Positions 43,166 through 52,583 of a DNA stretch of 64,000 bases are shown here, piece by piece (positions within the stretch are counted from its first letter, which is position 1; every line of letters begins with the position of its first letter). Under the pieces are notes generated by a model. That model was not told where the DNA came from. It was given only the letters and a program-made list of their open reading frames with translations, and searched no databases. The position numbers and the translations under genes were made by a program. Source of the stretch: JACDCA01 sp963810305 (GTDB taxonomy: Bacteria; Acidobacteriota; Vicinamibacteria; Vicinamibacterales; 2-12-FULL-66-21). Location of the stretch: the NCBI GenBank assembly GCA_963810305.1, contig CAWEMY010000002.1:54786-118785 (forward strand). The letters are read 5' to 3'.

Positions 43166-45132
43166 ATGAAAAAACTGATACTCACGTTGATCGTGCTCGG
43201 TGTCGTCGGGGGCGGCGCTGCCGCTTATTACCTGACCAAGGACGGTCCGGAACCGACGGTCACGACGCTGCAGATCACGCGTGGCGACATCGTGGATTCT
43301 GTCGGGGCCACCGGTACCCTGGAAGCGGTCGAGACCGTCGACGTCGGCACGCAGGTCTCCGGCACCGTGTCAGAGCTGTATGCCGATTTCAACTCGATCG
43401 TGAAGAAGGGACAGGTCATCGCCCGCCTGGATCCGTCGCTGATTCAGACCCAGATCGAACAGCAACGCGCCAATGTCACGCGCGCCGAAGCGGACCTCGA
43501 GCGGCTCCGCGTCACGCTTGCCGACGCAGAGCAGAAGCTGTCACGGGCGAAAGAACTTTCCGCGCGCAGCCTGATCCCGAAGACTGAATTGGAGACGGCT
43601 GAGATCAACGTCCAGTCGGCGCAGGCGCAGATCCGGTCGTCGATGGCCGCACTGACGCAGGCGCGGTCGCAGCTGAACACGCAGGAAGTGAATCTCGGCC
43701 ACACGGTGATCCGCGCCCCGATCGACGGCATCATCATCTCCCGCAATGTGGACCAGGGCCAGACGGTGGCGGCGAGCATGAACGCGCCGGTCCTCTACTC
43801 CCTGGCCGCGGACCTCACCAAGATGCAGGTCATCGCGAACATCGACGAAGCCGAGATCGGCAAGATGCGGCCCGGACAGCCGGTGAACTTCCGCGTTGAT
43901 GCCTACCCGTCCGACACTTTTCACGGATGCGGTCCACCAGGTGCGGCTGCAGCCGACGACCGTGCAGAACGTCGTTACCTACTCGACCGTCATCAGCGTT
44001 CCGAACGAGGAGCTGAAGCTGAAGCCGGGAATGACCGCGAACGTGACGATCGAGATCTCGCGCAAGAACAACGTGCTGCGGATTCCGAATGCGGCACTCA
44101 GGTTCCGGCCCGACGACGGACATTTTTGCGGCGTTGAAGCAGGAGGTGCCTCCGGAACTCCAGCGCGGCTTCGGCCGCGGCGGCCAGGGTGGTCAGGGCG
44201 GGCCTGCAGGCAGTCGCGCGGGATTCAGCGGTGCATCCGGCCAGCAGGGAGCTCAGGGCTCAACTCCGGCGCAGACCTCCTCTACTCCGCCTTCTGGCGC
44301 ACGGTCGGGCCAGCAGGCGGCCCAGAGTCCGGCGCCCGCTCCGGGACGGTCGCCACAGAGTGGCCAACAGGCGCGGCGCGGCGGCGAACAGCAGCCCGCA
44401 GCCCAGGGGGGCGGTGACCGTGGCGGCGATCGACCGTCCGGCGACGGCGCACAACGCGATGGGGCACCGCGGGACGGCGCGCAAGGTGAAGGACGCCGGG
44501 GCAACATGACGCCGGAAGAGCGCGAGGCCCGGCGCAAGCAGTTCGAAGAGCGCATGAAGAGCATGTCGCCGGAAGAGCGCGCACAGTGGGAAGCGCGGAT
44601 GCGTGAACGCGGCCGGGGCCGTGGTTCGGCAGGCTCACCGCAGGGCGCCGATGGGCAATCCGGGCAGACGGCGGAGAATCGAGGGGGGCGCGGTGGCGGG
44701 GCTGGCACCGGCGCAGCCGGCGCCCAGAATCGCCCGAACAGTCAGAGTGCGGCGCGGCAGGGTTCGCCCAACGCGCCGGCGCAGCAGTCCGGATCGCGAC
44801 TCGCGAATACGACCGCCACGACCATCGACGCACTGTTCGCGCCGATCCCGACGGTGGAGGGCCGCGGCCGTGTGTGGCTGTTCATCAACAAGCAGCTGAA
44901 GTCGGTGCCGGTGCGAACGGGCATTACCGACGGCACGTGGACCGAGATTCTCGAAACGCCCGAGACCGCACCGCTGCAGGTCGGCACCGAGATCGTGACC
45001 AACGTCACCACCGGGCTCGAGTCGCAACAGCGTCCGGGGCAGCAGGGTTCCGGCAGCAATCCCCTGATGCCGCAGCGCGGTCAACCCGGGCGCGGCGCTC
45101 CGGGCGGCGGCGGCCCAGGACGCGGCCGCTGA
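43166..45132 (+). CDS. MacA-like periplasmic adaptor with a long Gly/Gln/Arg-rich insert (two frame breaks)
   Basis: MKKLILTLIVLGVVGGGAAA anchors the protein, then SVGATGTLEAVETVDVGTQV, a coiled coil (QQRANVTRAEADLERLRVTL) and HTVIRAPIDGIIISRNVDQG. Frame breaks are near 43926 and 44115. Between the barrel (GMTANVTIEISRKNNVLRIP) and the last domain (GRVWLFINKQLKSVPVRTGI) lies an insert of about 230 residues rich in Gly, Gln, Arg, Ala and Pro, including a helical MTPEEREARRKQFEERMKS and its repeat. MacA stimulates its MacB transporter and docks TolC. The stop overlaps the ATPase start by 1 bp. Confidence 0.85.
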
Positions 45133-45941
45133 TGCCGCCGGTCATCCAGGTACGGGACCTGGTCAAGACGTACACCGTCGGAGAAGTGACGGTGCGCGCC
45201 CTGCGCGGCGCGGACATGGACGTCAGTGCCGGCGAGTTCGTGGCGATCACCGGGCCCGTCCGGCTCCGGCAAGTCGACGCTGATGCACATCCTCGGATGT
45301 CTCGACCGGCCGACGAGCGGCACAGTACATCCTCGACGGCCACGACGTCTCGCGGATGTCGAAGGACGAGCTCGCGGTGATCCGCAACCGGAACATCGGG
45401 TTCGTCTTTCAGGGTTTCAACCTGCTGTCGCGCACCACCGCGCTCGACAACGTGGAACTGCCGCTGCTCTACAACGGCATCGCTGAAGCTGAAGACCGCT
45501 GACCGGCACAAGATGGCGATGGAGGCGTTGACTTCGGTCGGTCTCGGCGACCGTTAGCACCATTATCCGAATCAGCTGTCGGGCGGCCAGCAGCAGCGCG
45601 TGGCGATCGCGCGCGCGCTCGTGACACAGCCGACGATCCTGCTGGCGGACGAACCGACCGGCAATCTCGATACCCGCACCAGCATCGAGGTGATGGACAT
45701 CTTCCAGACGTTGAACAAGGAACGCGGCATCACGATCCTGCTCATCACGCATGAAATGGACATCGCCGAATACGGCACGCGGTTCGTGCGGTTCCGCGAC
45801 GGGAAGATTCAAACGGATTCGCCCGTCCATAACCGGCGCGACGCCAAGAAGGAACTCGCCGCGCTGCCGCCGCCGGAGCCCGACGAGCCGCCGCCGGCTG
45901 ACGCAACCCCTGTCGCGGTCGAGCACGGCGGAGTGGTCTAG
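45132..45941 (+). CDS. MacB-type ABC transporter ATP-binding protein (frame breaks and an in-frame stop)
   Basis: MPPVIQVRDLVKTYTVGEVT starts the domain. The Walker A (GSGKSTLMHILGCLDRPTSG) reads in a second frame after about 45255, then VIRNRNIGFVFQGFNLLSRT. The signature LSGGQQQRVAIARALVTQPT and Walker B ILLADEPTGNLD read in the last frame. Shifts are near 45255, 45330 and 45485, and TAG at 45555-45557 interrupts GDR-HHYPNQ. It powers the permease 9 bp downstream. Because the surrounding protein is well conserved, errors are likelier than decay, but the stop codon needs checking. Confidence 0.82.
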
Positions 45942-45950
45942 GAAAATCCA

Positions 45951-47165
45951 ATGTCCCTGTTGATGACACTCCGGATCGCGCTGAAGGCGCTCAACCGCAA
46001 CAAAATGCGGACGATGCTGACGATGCTCGGCATGATCATCGGCGTCGGCGCGGTCATCACCATGGTCGCGATCGGCAAAGGCGCCCAGACGACTATCGAG
46101 GAGCAGGTGAAGGCCGCCGGCACGAACATGATCAACATCAATGCCGGCAACTTCTCTCAGGGAGGCGTGCGCCAGGGCCAGGGCATGTCGAACACCCTGA
46201 TGCCGGAGGATGCCGAGGCGATCAAGCAGATTCCCGGCGTTCAGTACGTCGCTGCGGAGACCCGCACCCGGGGTCAGGTGATCGCCGGCAACCAGAACTG
46301 GTCGACGGGAGTGCAGGGAACAGAAGTCGACCTTCCACTCATCCGCAGCTGGCCGCTGAAGTACGGCTCGTTCTTCACGCAGCAGGATGTCAACAGCGCC
46401 GCCAAGGTTGCCGTCCTGGGATCGGTCGTCGCCGACACGCTCTACGGTCCCGAGGTCGATCCGACCGGCGAGATGATCCGCATCCGCAATCAGCCCTTCA
46501 AGGTGATGGGAGTGATGATCAGCAAGGGACAGTCGGCGATGGGTCAGGATCAGGATGACGTCATCTTCGCGCCCTACACCACGATCATGAAGAAGCTGCA
46601 GGGGCAGCAACACATCAACAACATCACCGTCTCGGCAGTGACGCCTGACACCAGACCGGTTGCCGACGCCATCACCGAGGTACTGCGGACGCGGCACAAG
46701 CTCATGCCAGGCGACCCGGACGACTTCATGGTCCGCACGCTGGAGGAGATGGCAAGCGTCCGCTCCGAGACGGCCCGGACGATGGGAACGCTGCTCGCGG
46801 CGATTGCCGGCGTCTCGCTTCTGGTCGGCGGTATCGGGATCATGAATATTATGCTCGTCTCCGTCACGGAGCGGACACGGGAGATCGGGCTGCGGATGGC
46901 GATCGGCGCCCGGGGCAAGGACGTGCTGCTGCAATTCCTTGTGGAAGCGGTGGTTCTGAGCCTGTTTGGCGGGATCATCGGGATCGGATTCGGCTTTGGA
47001 CTTGCAGCGGCGGCTGAAGAGTTTCTGCAGTGGCCGACCACCATCCCGCCCAACGCGATCGCGATGGCATTCGGTTTTGCGGCGGCCACCGGGGTATTTT
47101 TCGGGTTCTACCCCGCGCGGAAGGCGGCGCGGCTGGATCCTATCGAGGCGTTGAGATTTGAATAG
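45951..47165 (+). CDS. MacB/FtsX-type ABC transporter permease
   Basis: 404 residues, intact. The N-terminal helix (MRTMLTMLGMIIGVGAVITM) is followed by a large periplasmic MacB-type domain (MEDAEAIKQIPGVQ-like text, LIRSWPLKYGSFFTQQDVNS), then three helices at the C-terminus (LLAAIAGVSLLVGGIGIMNI, the GLRMAIGARGKDVLLQFLVE coupling segment, FAAATGVFFGFYPARKAARL). With the MacA-like adaptor and ATPase it forms a tripartite exporter that uses TolC for peptides, lipids or macrolides. It is the only undamaged gene of the locus. Confidence 0.92.
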   Translation: MSLLMTLRIALKALNRNKMRTMLTMLGMIIGVGAVITMVAIGKGAQTTIEEQVKAAGTNMININAGNFSQGGVRQGQGMSNTLMPEDAEAIKQIPGVQYVAAETRTRGQVIAGNQNWSTGVQGTEVDLPLIRSWPLKYGSFFTQQDVNSAAKVAVLGSVVADTLYGPEVDPTGEMIRIRNQPFKVMGVMISKGQSAMGQDQDDVIFAPYTTIMKKLQGQQHINNITVSAVTPDTRPVADAITEVLRTRHKLMPGDPDDFMVRTLEEMASVRSETARTMGTLLAAIAGVSLLVGGIGIMNIMLVSVTERTREIGLRMAIGARGKDVLLQFLVEAVVLSLFGGIIGIGFGFGLAAAAEEFLQWPTTIPPNAIAMAFGFAAATGVFFGFYPARKAARLDPIEALRFE

Positions 47166-47177
47166 TCGTCAGTCGTT

Positions 47178-47205
47178 GTAGGGGCCGTTCGCGAACGGCC
47201 CCTAC
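47178..47205. repeat. REP-A palindrome, intergenic copy
   Basis: GTAGGGGCCGTTCGCGAACGGCCCCTAC, a perfect 28-bp inverted repeat 12 bp after the permease stop. This is the only copy of the six that does not supply a stop codon. Confidence 0.92.
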
Positions 47206-47241
47206 TATCAGTCGGTCGTTAACATCCTCAAGGAGCGAAAG

Positions 47242-47709
47242 ATGAAGCTGGCAAGAGTGGGTATTATCGCGGTCGCGTTGCTCGCGATCTCGAGCGTGGC
47301 CTTCGCGCAGAAGCCGGATTTCTCCGGCACCTGGACGCCTGACGCGGCGGCAGCGCCGCCGGCGGGCGGCGGTCGTGGGGGCGGCATGGCCGGCCCGATG
47401 ACGGTCGTGATGAAGGGTGACACGCTCACCGTCGAGCGGATGGCGGGCGAGAACAAGATCGTGGCCACCTACAAGCTCGACGGCACGGCCTCCGAGAACA
47501 AGATGATGGGGCGTGGCGGCGAAGTCGTCACCAAGTCGACCGCCAAGTGGGACGGCGACAAGCTCGTCATCTCCACAGAACGTCCAGGGCGGGACGGCGC
47601 GCCAATGACCCAGGTGCAGACCTGGTCGATGGAAGCCGGCAATCTGGTCATCGAGCGTCCGGGCCAAGACGGCGCAACGATGAAGACGGTCTACAAGAAG
47701 AGCACTTAA
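47242..47709 (+). CDS. Small secreted 'PDFSGTW' protein
   Basis: 155 residues with AAGGAG before the ATG and a signal peptide (GIIAVALLAISSVAFAQ). The mature start KPDFSGTWTPD is a common acidobacterial secreted-protein motif. The rest is a lipocalin-like beta barrel (TVVMKGDTLTVERMAGENK, VATYKLDGTASENKMMG, LVISTERPGRDGAPMT) with a Gly-rich loop. Function unknown. It is followed by a heptamer repeat and a terminator, so it is probably transcribed alone or ends the efflux operon. Confidence 0.8.
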   Translation: MKLARVGIIAVALLAISSVAFAQKPDFSGTWTPDAAAAPPAGGGRGGGMAGPMTVVMKGDTLTVERMAGENKIVATYKLDGTASENKMMGRGGEVVTKSTAKWDGDKLVISTERPGRDGAPMTQVQTWSMEAGNLVIERPGQDGATMKTVYKKST

Positions 47710-47710
47710 A

Positions 47711-47745
47711 GAAACTACGAACTACGAACTCTGAACGATGAACAC
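47711..47745. repeat. 7-bp tandem repeat tract (GAACTAC)
   Basis: AACTACGAACTACGAACTCTGAACGATGAACAC, a run of GAACTAC-like heptamers between the stop codon and the terminator. A second, different heptamer run (CGCATCC, CGCATTC, CGCATTC, CGGACTC) is at 47784-47811 behind the terminator. Confidence 0.78.
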
Positions 47746-47746
47746 G

Positions 47747-47775
47747 GGGCCGGGCGAAAACGCCCGGCCCTTTTT
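47747..47775 (+). terminator. Rho-independent terminator
   Basis: GGGCCGGGCG-AAAA-CGCCCGGCCC followed by TTTTT, a perfect 10-bp stem with a GAAAAC loop. It ends the 47242 gene and faces the convergent folK. Confidence 0.93.
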
Positions 47776-47809
47776 GCTCGTTCCGCATCCCGCATTCCGC
47801 ATTCCGGAC

Positions 47810-48289
47810 TCACCGGCTCTTATCCCTGAGGAGCCGGCGCAACAGCTCCCCGACCCTGAGCCCGGTGACCGGATCCACCAGGTCGGGCGCAATCTCCGCC
47901 AGCGGTCCAAGCACGAAGAACCGTTCGCGAAACCGCGGATGCGGCACTTCGAGATCCGGCTCGACGATCACCTGATTCCCCGAAAGAATGAGATCGAGGT
48001 CCAGCGTGCGGGCGGCGTTCGGTGCGCCGCGCTGGCGCCCGTACGCCTGCTCAATTGTGAGAAGCGCAGCGAGCAAATCCCCGGGGGCCAAATCCGTCTC
48101 CCCGATGGCGACGGCGTTCAAGTAGAGGTTCTGGTCCTCTACTCCCTCGCCGACGGGCCATGTCTCGATCGTTTCCGAAATGCGGAAGTTGGAGAGGAGG
48201 GCTGAGAGCTGCGCGGTGGCAAATGCGATCGCCGCCGACCGGTTTCCGAGATTACTGCCGATGGCGATGGCGACGAGACACGTGATCAA
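47810..48289 (-). CDS. folK: 2-amino-4-hydroxy-6-hydroxymethyldihydropteridine diphosphokinase
   Basis: 159 residues from a TTG at 48289; no ATG or GTG is in frame nearby. AIAIGSNLGNRSAAIAFA, FATAQLSALL, ETWPVGEGVEDQNLYLNAVA, GAPNAARTLDLDLIL and VPHPRFRERFFVLGPLAEIA are the HPPK motifs. It transfers pyrophosphate from ATP to the pterin in folate synthesis. FolP and FolB are not nearby. The C-terminus ends in a Leu/Arg-rich helix. Confidence 0.93.
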   Translation of the reverse strand: MITCLVAIAIGSNLGNRSAAIAFATAQLSALLSNFRISETIETWPVGEGVEDQNLYLNAVAIGETDLAPGDLLAALLTIEQAYGRQRGAPNAARTLDLDLILSGNQVIVEPDLEVPHPRFRERFFVLGPLAEIAPDLVDPVTGLRVGELLRRLLRDKSR

Positions 48290-48336
48290 TCTACGTGAAC
48301 AGTACGTGATTACTGCTCAACTTCTGAAAACTGTTC

Positions 48337-48825
48337 TCACTCCACCCAGCGGGTCGGGAGAACGACACCGGTGGTGCCGGCGCTGTCGGGGCGGCGGCCG
48401 AGGAGGTCCTGGCGGCCGGCGAGCGCCTGGTCGAAGAACCGCTGCTGCTCGAGGCTCTCGCCGAGAATCACCTTCAGCAGCGAACGGTGGCGCGCGTTGG
48501 GAAGCGCGTCAACCCGGGGCGTCCAGCGCTCGACGAACTTTCCCGCCGCATCCCGGTCCGCGGTGATGACCGACCGCTGTGCTTCTTCGCGCTTGCCCGG
48601 CGGCGAAAGGTCCGGAACGGGCTGCTCCTCCGGCGTGCCGCCAAGGTCGACGATGGCGTCCTGCAGCCAGCGGACGTGCATGTCGTCACGGTTGATGACG
48701 TACTGGTAGGTGTTGTTGAAGTTGTAGTCGGCGACGTGCCGGGCGGCGGCGACGTGGCGATTGCGCAGCGTGAGCTTGTCGCCGTAGAACGCCGTGATGA
48801 AATCGAGCAGTTCGCCGGCGGTCAC
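48337..48825 (-). CDS. Ferritin-like domain protein (putative)
   Basis: 162 residues from GTG 48825, overlapping the TGA of the DksA/TraR-type gene by 4 bp (GTGA). It is all-helical: TAGELLDFITAFYGDKLTLR, HVADYNFNNTYQYVINRDDM, HVRWLQDAIVDLGG and LLKVILGESLEQQRFF. The D-x-x-H and E-x-x-x-Q-R pattern resembles a four-helix ferritin-like bundle, but I cannot assign the full set of metal ligands. Overlap with a DksA/TraR gene suggests a shared stress role. Confidence 0.55.
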   Translation of the reverse strand: MTAGELLDFITAFYGDKLTLRNRHVAAARHVADYNFNNTYQYVINRDDMHVRWLQDAIVDLGGTPEEQPVPDLSPPGKREEAQRSVITADRDAAGKFVERWTPRVDALPNARHRSLLKVILGESLEQQRFFDQALAGRQDLLGRRPDSAGTTGVVLPTRWVE

Positions 48826-49190
48826 GCGCTCTGCTTTTCCTTGCAGGTGATGCAGACGCGTGTCCACGGGATGGCATTGAGTCGGGCCGGTGCGATCGGT
48901 TCGCCGCAATCGCGGCAGATCCCGTAGGTGCCCTTCTCCATCCGGAACAGCGCTTCTTCGATCGCCTGCAGGATCTTCGCGTCGGTCTGCTTCAGTTTGA
49001 GCTGGATGTGAACTTCGTTGTTGCCGCTCGCCTGGTCCGCCAGATCACCCTGCCGCGTGTTCATCTCCGTCGAGGCCTGAAGCGGCTTGGTGGCGCCGCC
49101 GGCGGCGAGGATCTCTCCGCGCTTGCGCAGCAGCTGTTCTTTGTATGGCGAGAGGTCCATTTCCGTCATCTGTTCACTTGGTCGACTCAT
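48822..49190 (-). CDS. DksA/TraR-family zinc-finger protein
   Basis: 122 residues with an N-terminal coiled coil (PYKEQLLRKRGEILAAGG, QLKLKQTDAKILQAIEEALF) and a C-terminal C4 zinc finger: YGICRDCGEPIAPARLNAIP and RVCITCKEKQ, with all four cysteines. Such proteins enter the RNA polymerase secondary channel and modulate the stringent response, or act as small DksA paralogues. It is coupled to the ferritin-like gene downstream. The 69 bp upstream hold no clear promoter. Confidence 0.92.
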   Translation of the reverse strand: MSRPSEQMTEMDLSPYKEQLLRKRGEILAAGGATKPLQASTEMNTRQGDLADQASGNNEVHIQLKLKQTDAKILQAIEEALFRMEKGTYGICRDCGEPIAPARLNAIPWTRVCITCKEKQSA

Positions 49191-49259
49191 CGAATCGGCT
49201 CGCTGTCGAACGGCTCCTTGGCCGTCTGGGGAAAAGGTCAGTTTAGCAGAAAGCGGCGC

Positions 49260-51848
49260 CTATTCCGCCCGCAAGGTCGCCAGGGGTTTCTTACGAAGAA
49301 CGTCCGCGCTGGCGATCACGCCAATGACCGCAACGAGGACCATCGTTATCAGCGCTCCGCCGATCAACAGCAGCGGCGCCGGTCGCCATTCGATCTCGAA
49401 AACATAGCGGCAGACGGCCCAGCTGAGCACGAGAGCCCCGGCGGCCCCGATCCCGCCGGCCAGGAGCCCGAGCGTCGTGTACTCCCCCGCCAGCATCGCC
49501 GACAACGTCTTCGTGCTGGCGCCCAGGGTGCGCAGGATCGCGGCTTCGTAGATACGCTGGAACTTCGTCATCGCCACCGCCCCGACGAGGATCAGCACGC
49601 CGCCGAACAGCGCGATGCCGCCGACGATGGAGATCGCCAGCGTGACGTTCTCGATGACCCCCTGGAGGGAGGCGACGACCTCGCGAACGTCGATCGCGGA
49701 AATGTTCGGGAACGCCGCGACCAGATCGTGCTGCATCGAAGCACGCGCCGCCGGCGCTTCCGGCGCACGAATGATCGCGATGTAGGTGTGCGGCGCCGCC
49801 GAGAGCGGTCCGGGACGAAACACGAACATGAATCCGCCGTTGCGCGAGTCTTCCCATTCGACATCGCGCACGCTGGTGACGCGCGCCTGGACGATTCGAC
49901 CGAGTACGTCGAACCGCATCAGATCGCCGACTCCGATCGAGAAACGCTCGTGGATGCTGCGCTCGATGGAGACCTGAAGTTCCGGGGCATCGCCCGGCTG
50001 CGCCCCCTGCCCGCTCCAGAACTCTCCCTTGATCACCCGTTCGTTGGCCTCGAGGTGGTCCCGGTAGGTGATCACGTATTCGCGTGCCAGCGATCCGCGA
50101 CCACGCACATCCTGGAAGTTCTCGAGGTTCACTTCGCGGCCGCGCACGGCGGTAACCCTGGCGCGGAGCACCGGAATCAGGCGCGGGGCTCGCGACCCGG
50201 TCGCGGCGCGGTCGGTCAGGAAAGCGCGGACCCGCTCGACCTGATCCTGCTGGATGTCGATCAGGAACATGTCCGGGCCGCCTTTGTCGAGCTCGACAGA
50301 GAACTCGTCGAGCAAGTTGCTTTGCAGCGCCCGAACTCCCAGGACGAAAAATGTCCCGAGGCCGACCGCGAGCAGGACGACACGTGTCTGGTTTCCTGGA
50401 CGCCTCAGCCCCAGGACAGCGTGGCGCAGCGCGAATATGCGCGTCCGCGACAACGGACGAACGGCGCGCACCATCAACGCCCCCGTCCCGAGCAGGAGGA
50501 GGGCCACTCCGGCAAACCCGCCGCAGACGATCAGACCGATGCGCACTGACGCCGCCTGCCAGGACGCAATACCGACCAGCGCCGCGCTGACGACAACCGC
50601 TGCGGATACCTGGAGCCAGTCGATGGCGCGGGCGCGGTCGCGCCATTGTGCGATTGCAAACGGGACTGCCGTGACAATCGTCGGATCACCACCACGCAAC
50701 AACAGCAGCGGCTTGACTCGCCGGACTTCGAGGAGCGGCACCAGCGAAAACAGCAGCGATACCAGAAGACCCACGGCAAGACCCTGCACCACCGCCGACC
50801 CGGTGAGTGCCAGCGCCTGCCCTCCGATCGCCGCGGTCATCGACTCCGGAATCGCGCGGAGCGCAATCGCGGCGAGCGCGACCCCGAGCGCGCTGCCAGT
50901 CAGCCCGAGCATGAGCACCTGCGCCACGTAGGTGGCGAGAACCTGGCGGGTCGTCGCTCCGACGCATTTGAGGATCGCGATGCTGCGGATCTTCTGCTTG
51001 ACGAACACGCGGGTGACGCTCCACACGCCGATCCCGCCCAGCACGACGATGACGAAGCCGACCAGGCTCAGGTAGTTCTCCGCCCGCGCCATGTCTTCGC
51101 TGATGTTGTCTTCTGTCGATCGGTACGACCGCGCGTTGACGAACCGGTCGCCAAACTCGCGGCGCAGTGTGCGGGTCAGTGACTCGACGCCCGACGGCTC
51201 GACGCGAAGGAGGATCTGGTAGCTCGCGCGGCTGCCGACCGCCAGCAGACCGCTCCGTTGCAGGTCGTCGTAATCGACGAAGACCCGCGATCCAAAGGTG
51301 AAGGCTCCGGTACGCCGGCCTGGCTCCTTCGACAGAACGCCGCGCACCGTGAACGGCTGACCGCCAATGAGGATCGCGTCGCCCTGCTTGACCCCAAGCT
51401 GAGCGAGCAGTTCGGGCCGTGCGATCGCCCCGCGGTCGCGCAGGAGGTCGTGCGAGTAGCGCTGTCCGCCTTCCAGCTCGATCTCGCCGTAAAAGGGAAA
51501 TCCCGGCTGGACGGCGCGCAACTCCACCATCCTGGCCACGTTTCGCCCCTCGGCGCGAACCATGGTCGCGGTCTCGACTGCCTCGGTCCGGGCCTGCACC
51601 GGCGCGAGTGCCAGGCGCTCTTCGATCTGCCGGCGGACGTCGAGAGCCCACGGCCGGTTTGTACTGATGATCACGTCCGCCGCCAGCATCGCCCGCGCCT
51701 CGCGTACCAATCCTCCGCGGACGCTCTGAATGACCGAGCGCATCGCGACGATCGCGCCGACCCCGATGGCGACGCAGACGAAGAAGAACACCAGCCGCCG
51801 CCACGACGCGCGCAACTCACGAACGGTCATCCGCACGACGAACCGCAT
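49260..51848 (-). CDS. ABC transporter permease, YbbP/FtsX type
   Basis: 862 residues with a first helix (RRLVFFFVCVAIGVGAIVAM) and a long periplasmic region (EARAMLAADVIISTNRPWAL). A central four-helix core (LSLVGFVIVVLGGIGVWSVT, QVLATYVAQVLMLGLTGSAL) and a second FtsX core near the C-terminus follow (AISIVGGIALFGGVLILVGA, then ILRTLGASTKTLSAMLAGEY). Two FtsX domains in one chain are typical of YbbP-like permeases. The partner ATPase is encoded 3 bp upstream and tesA before it, the same content as the E. coli tesA/ybbA/ybbP locus, here in one direction. Possible role in lipid or lysophospholipid handling. Confidence 0.9.
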   Translation of the reverse strand: MRFVVRMTVRELRASWRRLVFFFVCVAIGVGAIVAMRSVIQSVRGGLVREARAMLAADVIISTNRPWALDVRRQIEERLALAPVQARTEAVETATMVRAEGRNVARMVELRAVQPGFPFYGEIELEGGQRYSHDLLRDRGAIARPELLAQLGVKQGDAILIGGQPFTVRGVLSKEPGRRTGAFTFGSRVFVDYDDLQRSGLLAVGSRASYQILLRVEPSGVESLTRTLRREFGDRFVNARSYRSTEDNISEDMARAENYLSLVGFVIVVLGGIGVWSVTRVFVKQKIRSIAILKCVGATTRQVLATYVAQVLMLGLTGSALGVALAAIALRAIPESMTAAIGGQALALTGSAVVQGLAVGLLVSLLFSLVPLLEVRRVKPLLLLRGGDPTIVTAVPFAIAQWRDRARAIDWLQVSAAVVVSAALVGIASWQAASVRIGLIVCGGFAGVALLLLGTGALMVRAVRPLSRTRIFALRHAVLGLRRPGNQTRVVLLAVGLGTFFVLGVRALQSNLLDEFSVELDKGGPDMFLIDIQQDQVERVRAFLTDRAATGSRAPRLIPVLRARVTAVRGREVNLENFQDVRGRGSLAREYVITYRDHLEANERVIKGEFWSGQGAQPGDAPELQVSIERSIHERFSIGVGDLMRFDVLGRIVQARVTSVRDVEWEDSRNGGFMFVFRPGPLSAAPHTYIAIIRAPEAPAARASMQHDLVAAFPNISAIDVREVVASLQGVIENVTLAISIVGGIALFGGVLILVGAVAMTKFQRIYEAAILRTLGASTKTLSAMLAGEYTTLGLLAGGIGAAGALVLSWAVCRYVFEIEWRPAPLLLIGGALITMVLVAVIGVIASADVLRKKPLATLRAE

Positions 51849-51851
51849 CGA

Positions 51852-52583
51852 TCAGCCCACCCCTTCCTTCGGCTCGAAGTCCGACGCGGCAACTTTCTGC
51901 CGCGCGTGGCGGCTCACAACAATCGAGTCGACGACGCGCCCATCGCGCAGCGCGATGCTCATGTCGGCGCGCGCCGCCAGTTCCGGGTCGTGTGTCACGA
52001 GGACCAGGGTCGTCTTGCGGGAGCGATTGATGTTCAACAGGAGCTCGATGATCGTGTGGCCGGTCGCCGTGTCCAGGTTGCCAGTCGGTTCGTCGGCGAG
52101 GAGCAACGGCGGATCGTTGGCCAGGGCGCGCGCAATCGCGACGCGCTGCTGCTCACCGCCGGAGAGCTGTGACGGGTAATGGTGCGAGCGGTCGGTCAGG
52201 CCCACCTCGGCCAGAAGCCCGGTCGCACGGGCGGCGGCGTCACGGGCCCCGGCGATCTCCATCGGCACCAGGACGTTCTCGTAGGCGGTCAGCGACGGCA
52301 GCAGGTGAAAGAACTGGAAAACAAAGCCGATGCGCGTCCCACGCAGTCGGGCGAGCGCGTCCTCGCCGAGCGCCGTGATGTCGACGCCGTCGATGTAGAT
52401 CGACCCTGCAGTTGGAGCGTCGAGACCAGCGACGAGGCCAAGGAGCGTCGATTTACCGCTCCCGGACGGTCCGGTGATGGCCGCCACCGCACCGTGAGGA
52501 ATTATCAGATCGAGTGGATGAAGGATCGTGAGTATGCCACTGCCGCTCGGCACCGACTTGGTCACGCCGCGCAGCTCGATCAT
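51852..52583 (-). CDS. ABC transporter ATP-binding protein, YbbA/LolD type
   Basis: 243 residues from ATG 52583. Walker A AITGPSGSGKSTLLGLVAGL, Q-loop FVFQFFHLLPSLTAYENVL, signature QLSGGEQQRVAIARALANDP, Walker B LLLADEPTGNLDTATG and H-loop VLVTHDPELA are all present. It is the energy subunit for the YbbP-like permease. Its start overlaps the stop of tesA by 4 bp (ATGA). A longer frame exists but lies antisense to tesA coding and has no support. Confidence 0.93.
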   Translation of the reverse strand: MIELRGVTKSVPSGSGILTILHPLDLIIPHGAVAAITGPSGSGKSTLLGLVAGLDAPTAGSIYIDGVDITALGEDALARLRGTRIGFVFQFFHLLPSLTAYENVLVPMEIAGARDAAARATGLLAEVGLTDRSHHYPSQLSGGEQQRVAIARALANDPPLLLADEPTGNLDTATGHTIIELLLNINRSRKTTLVLVTHDPELAARADMSIALRDGRVVDSIVVSRHARQKVAASDFEPKEGVG

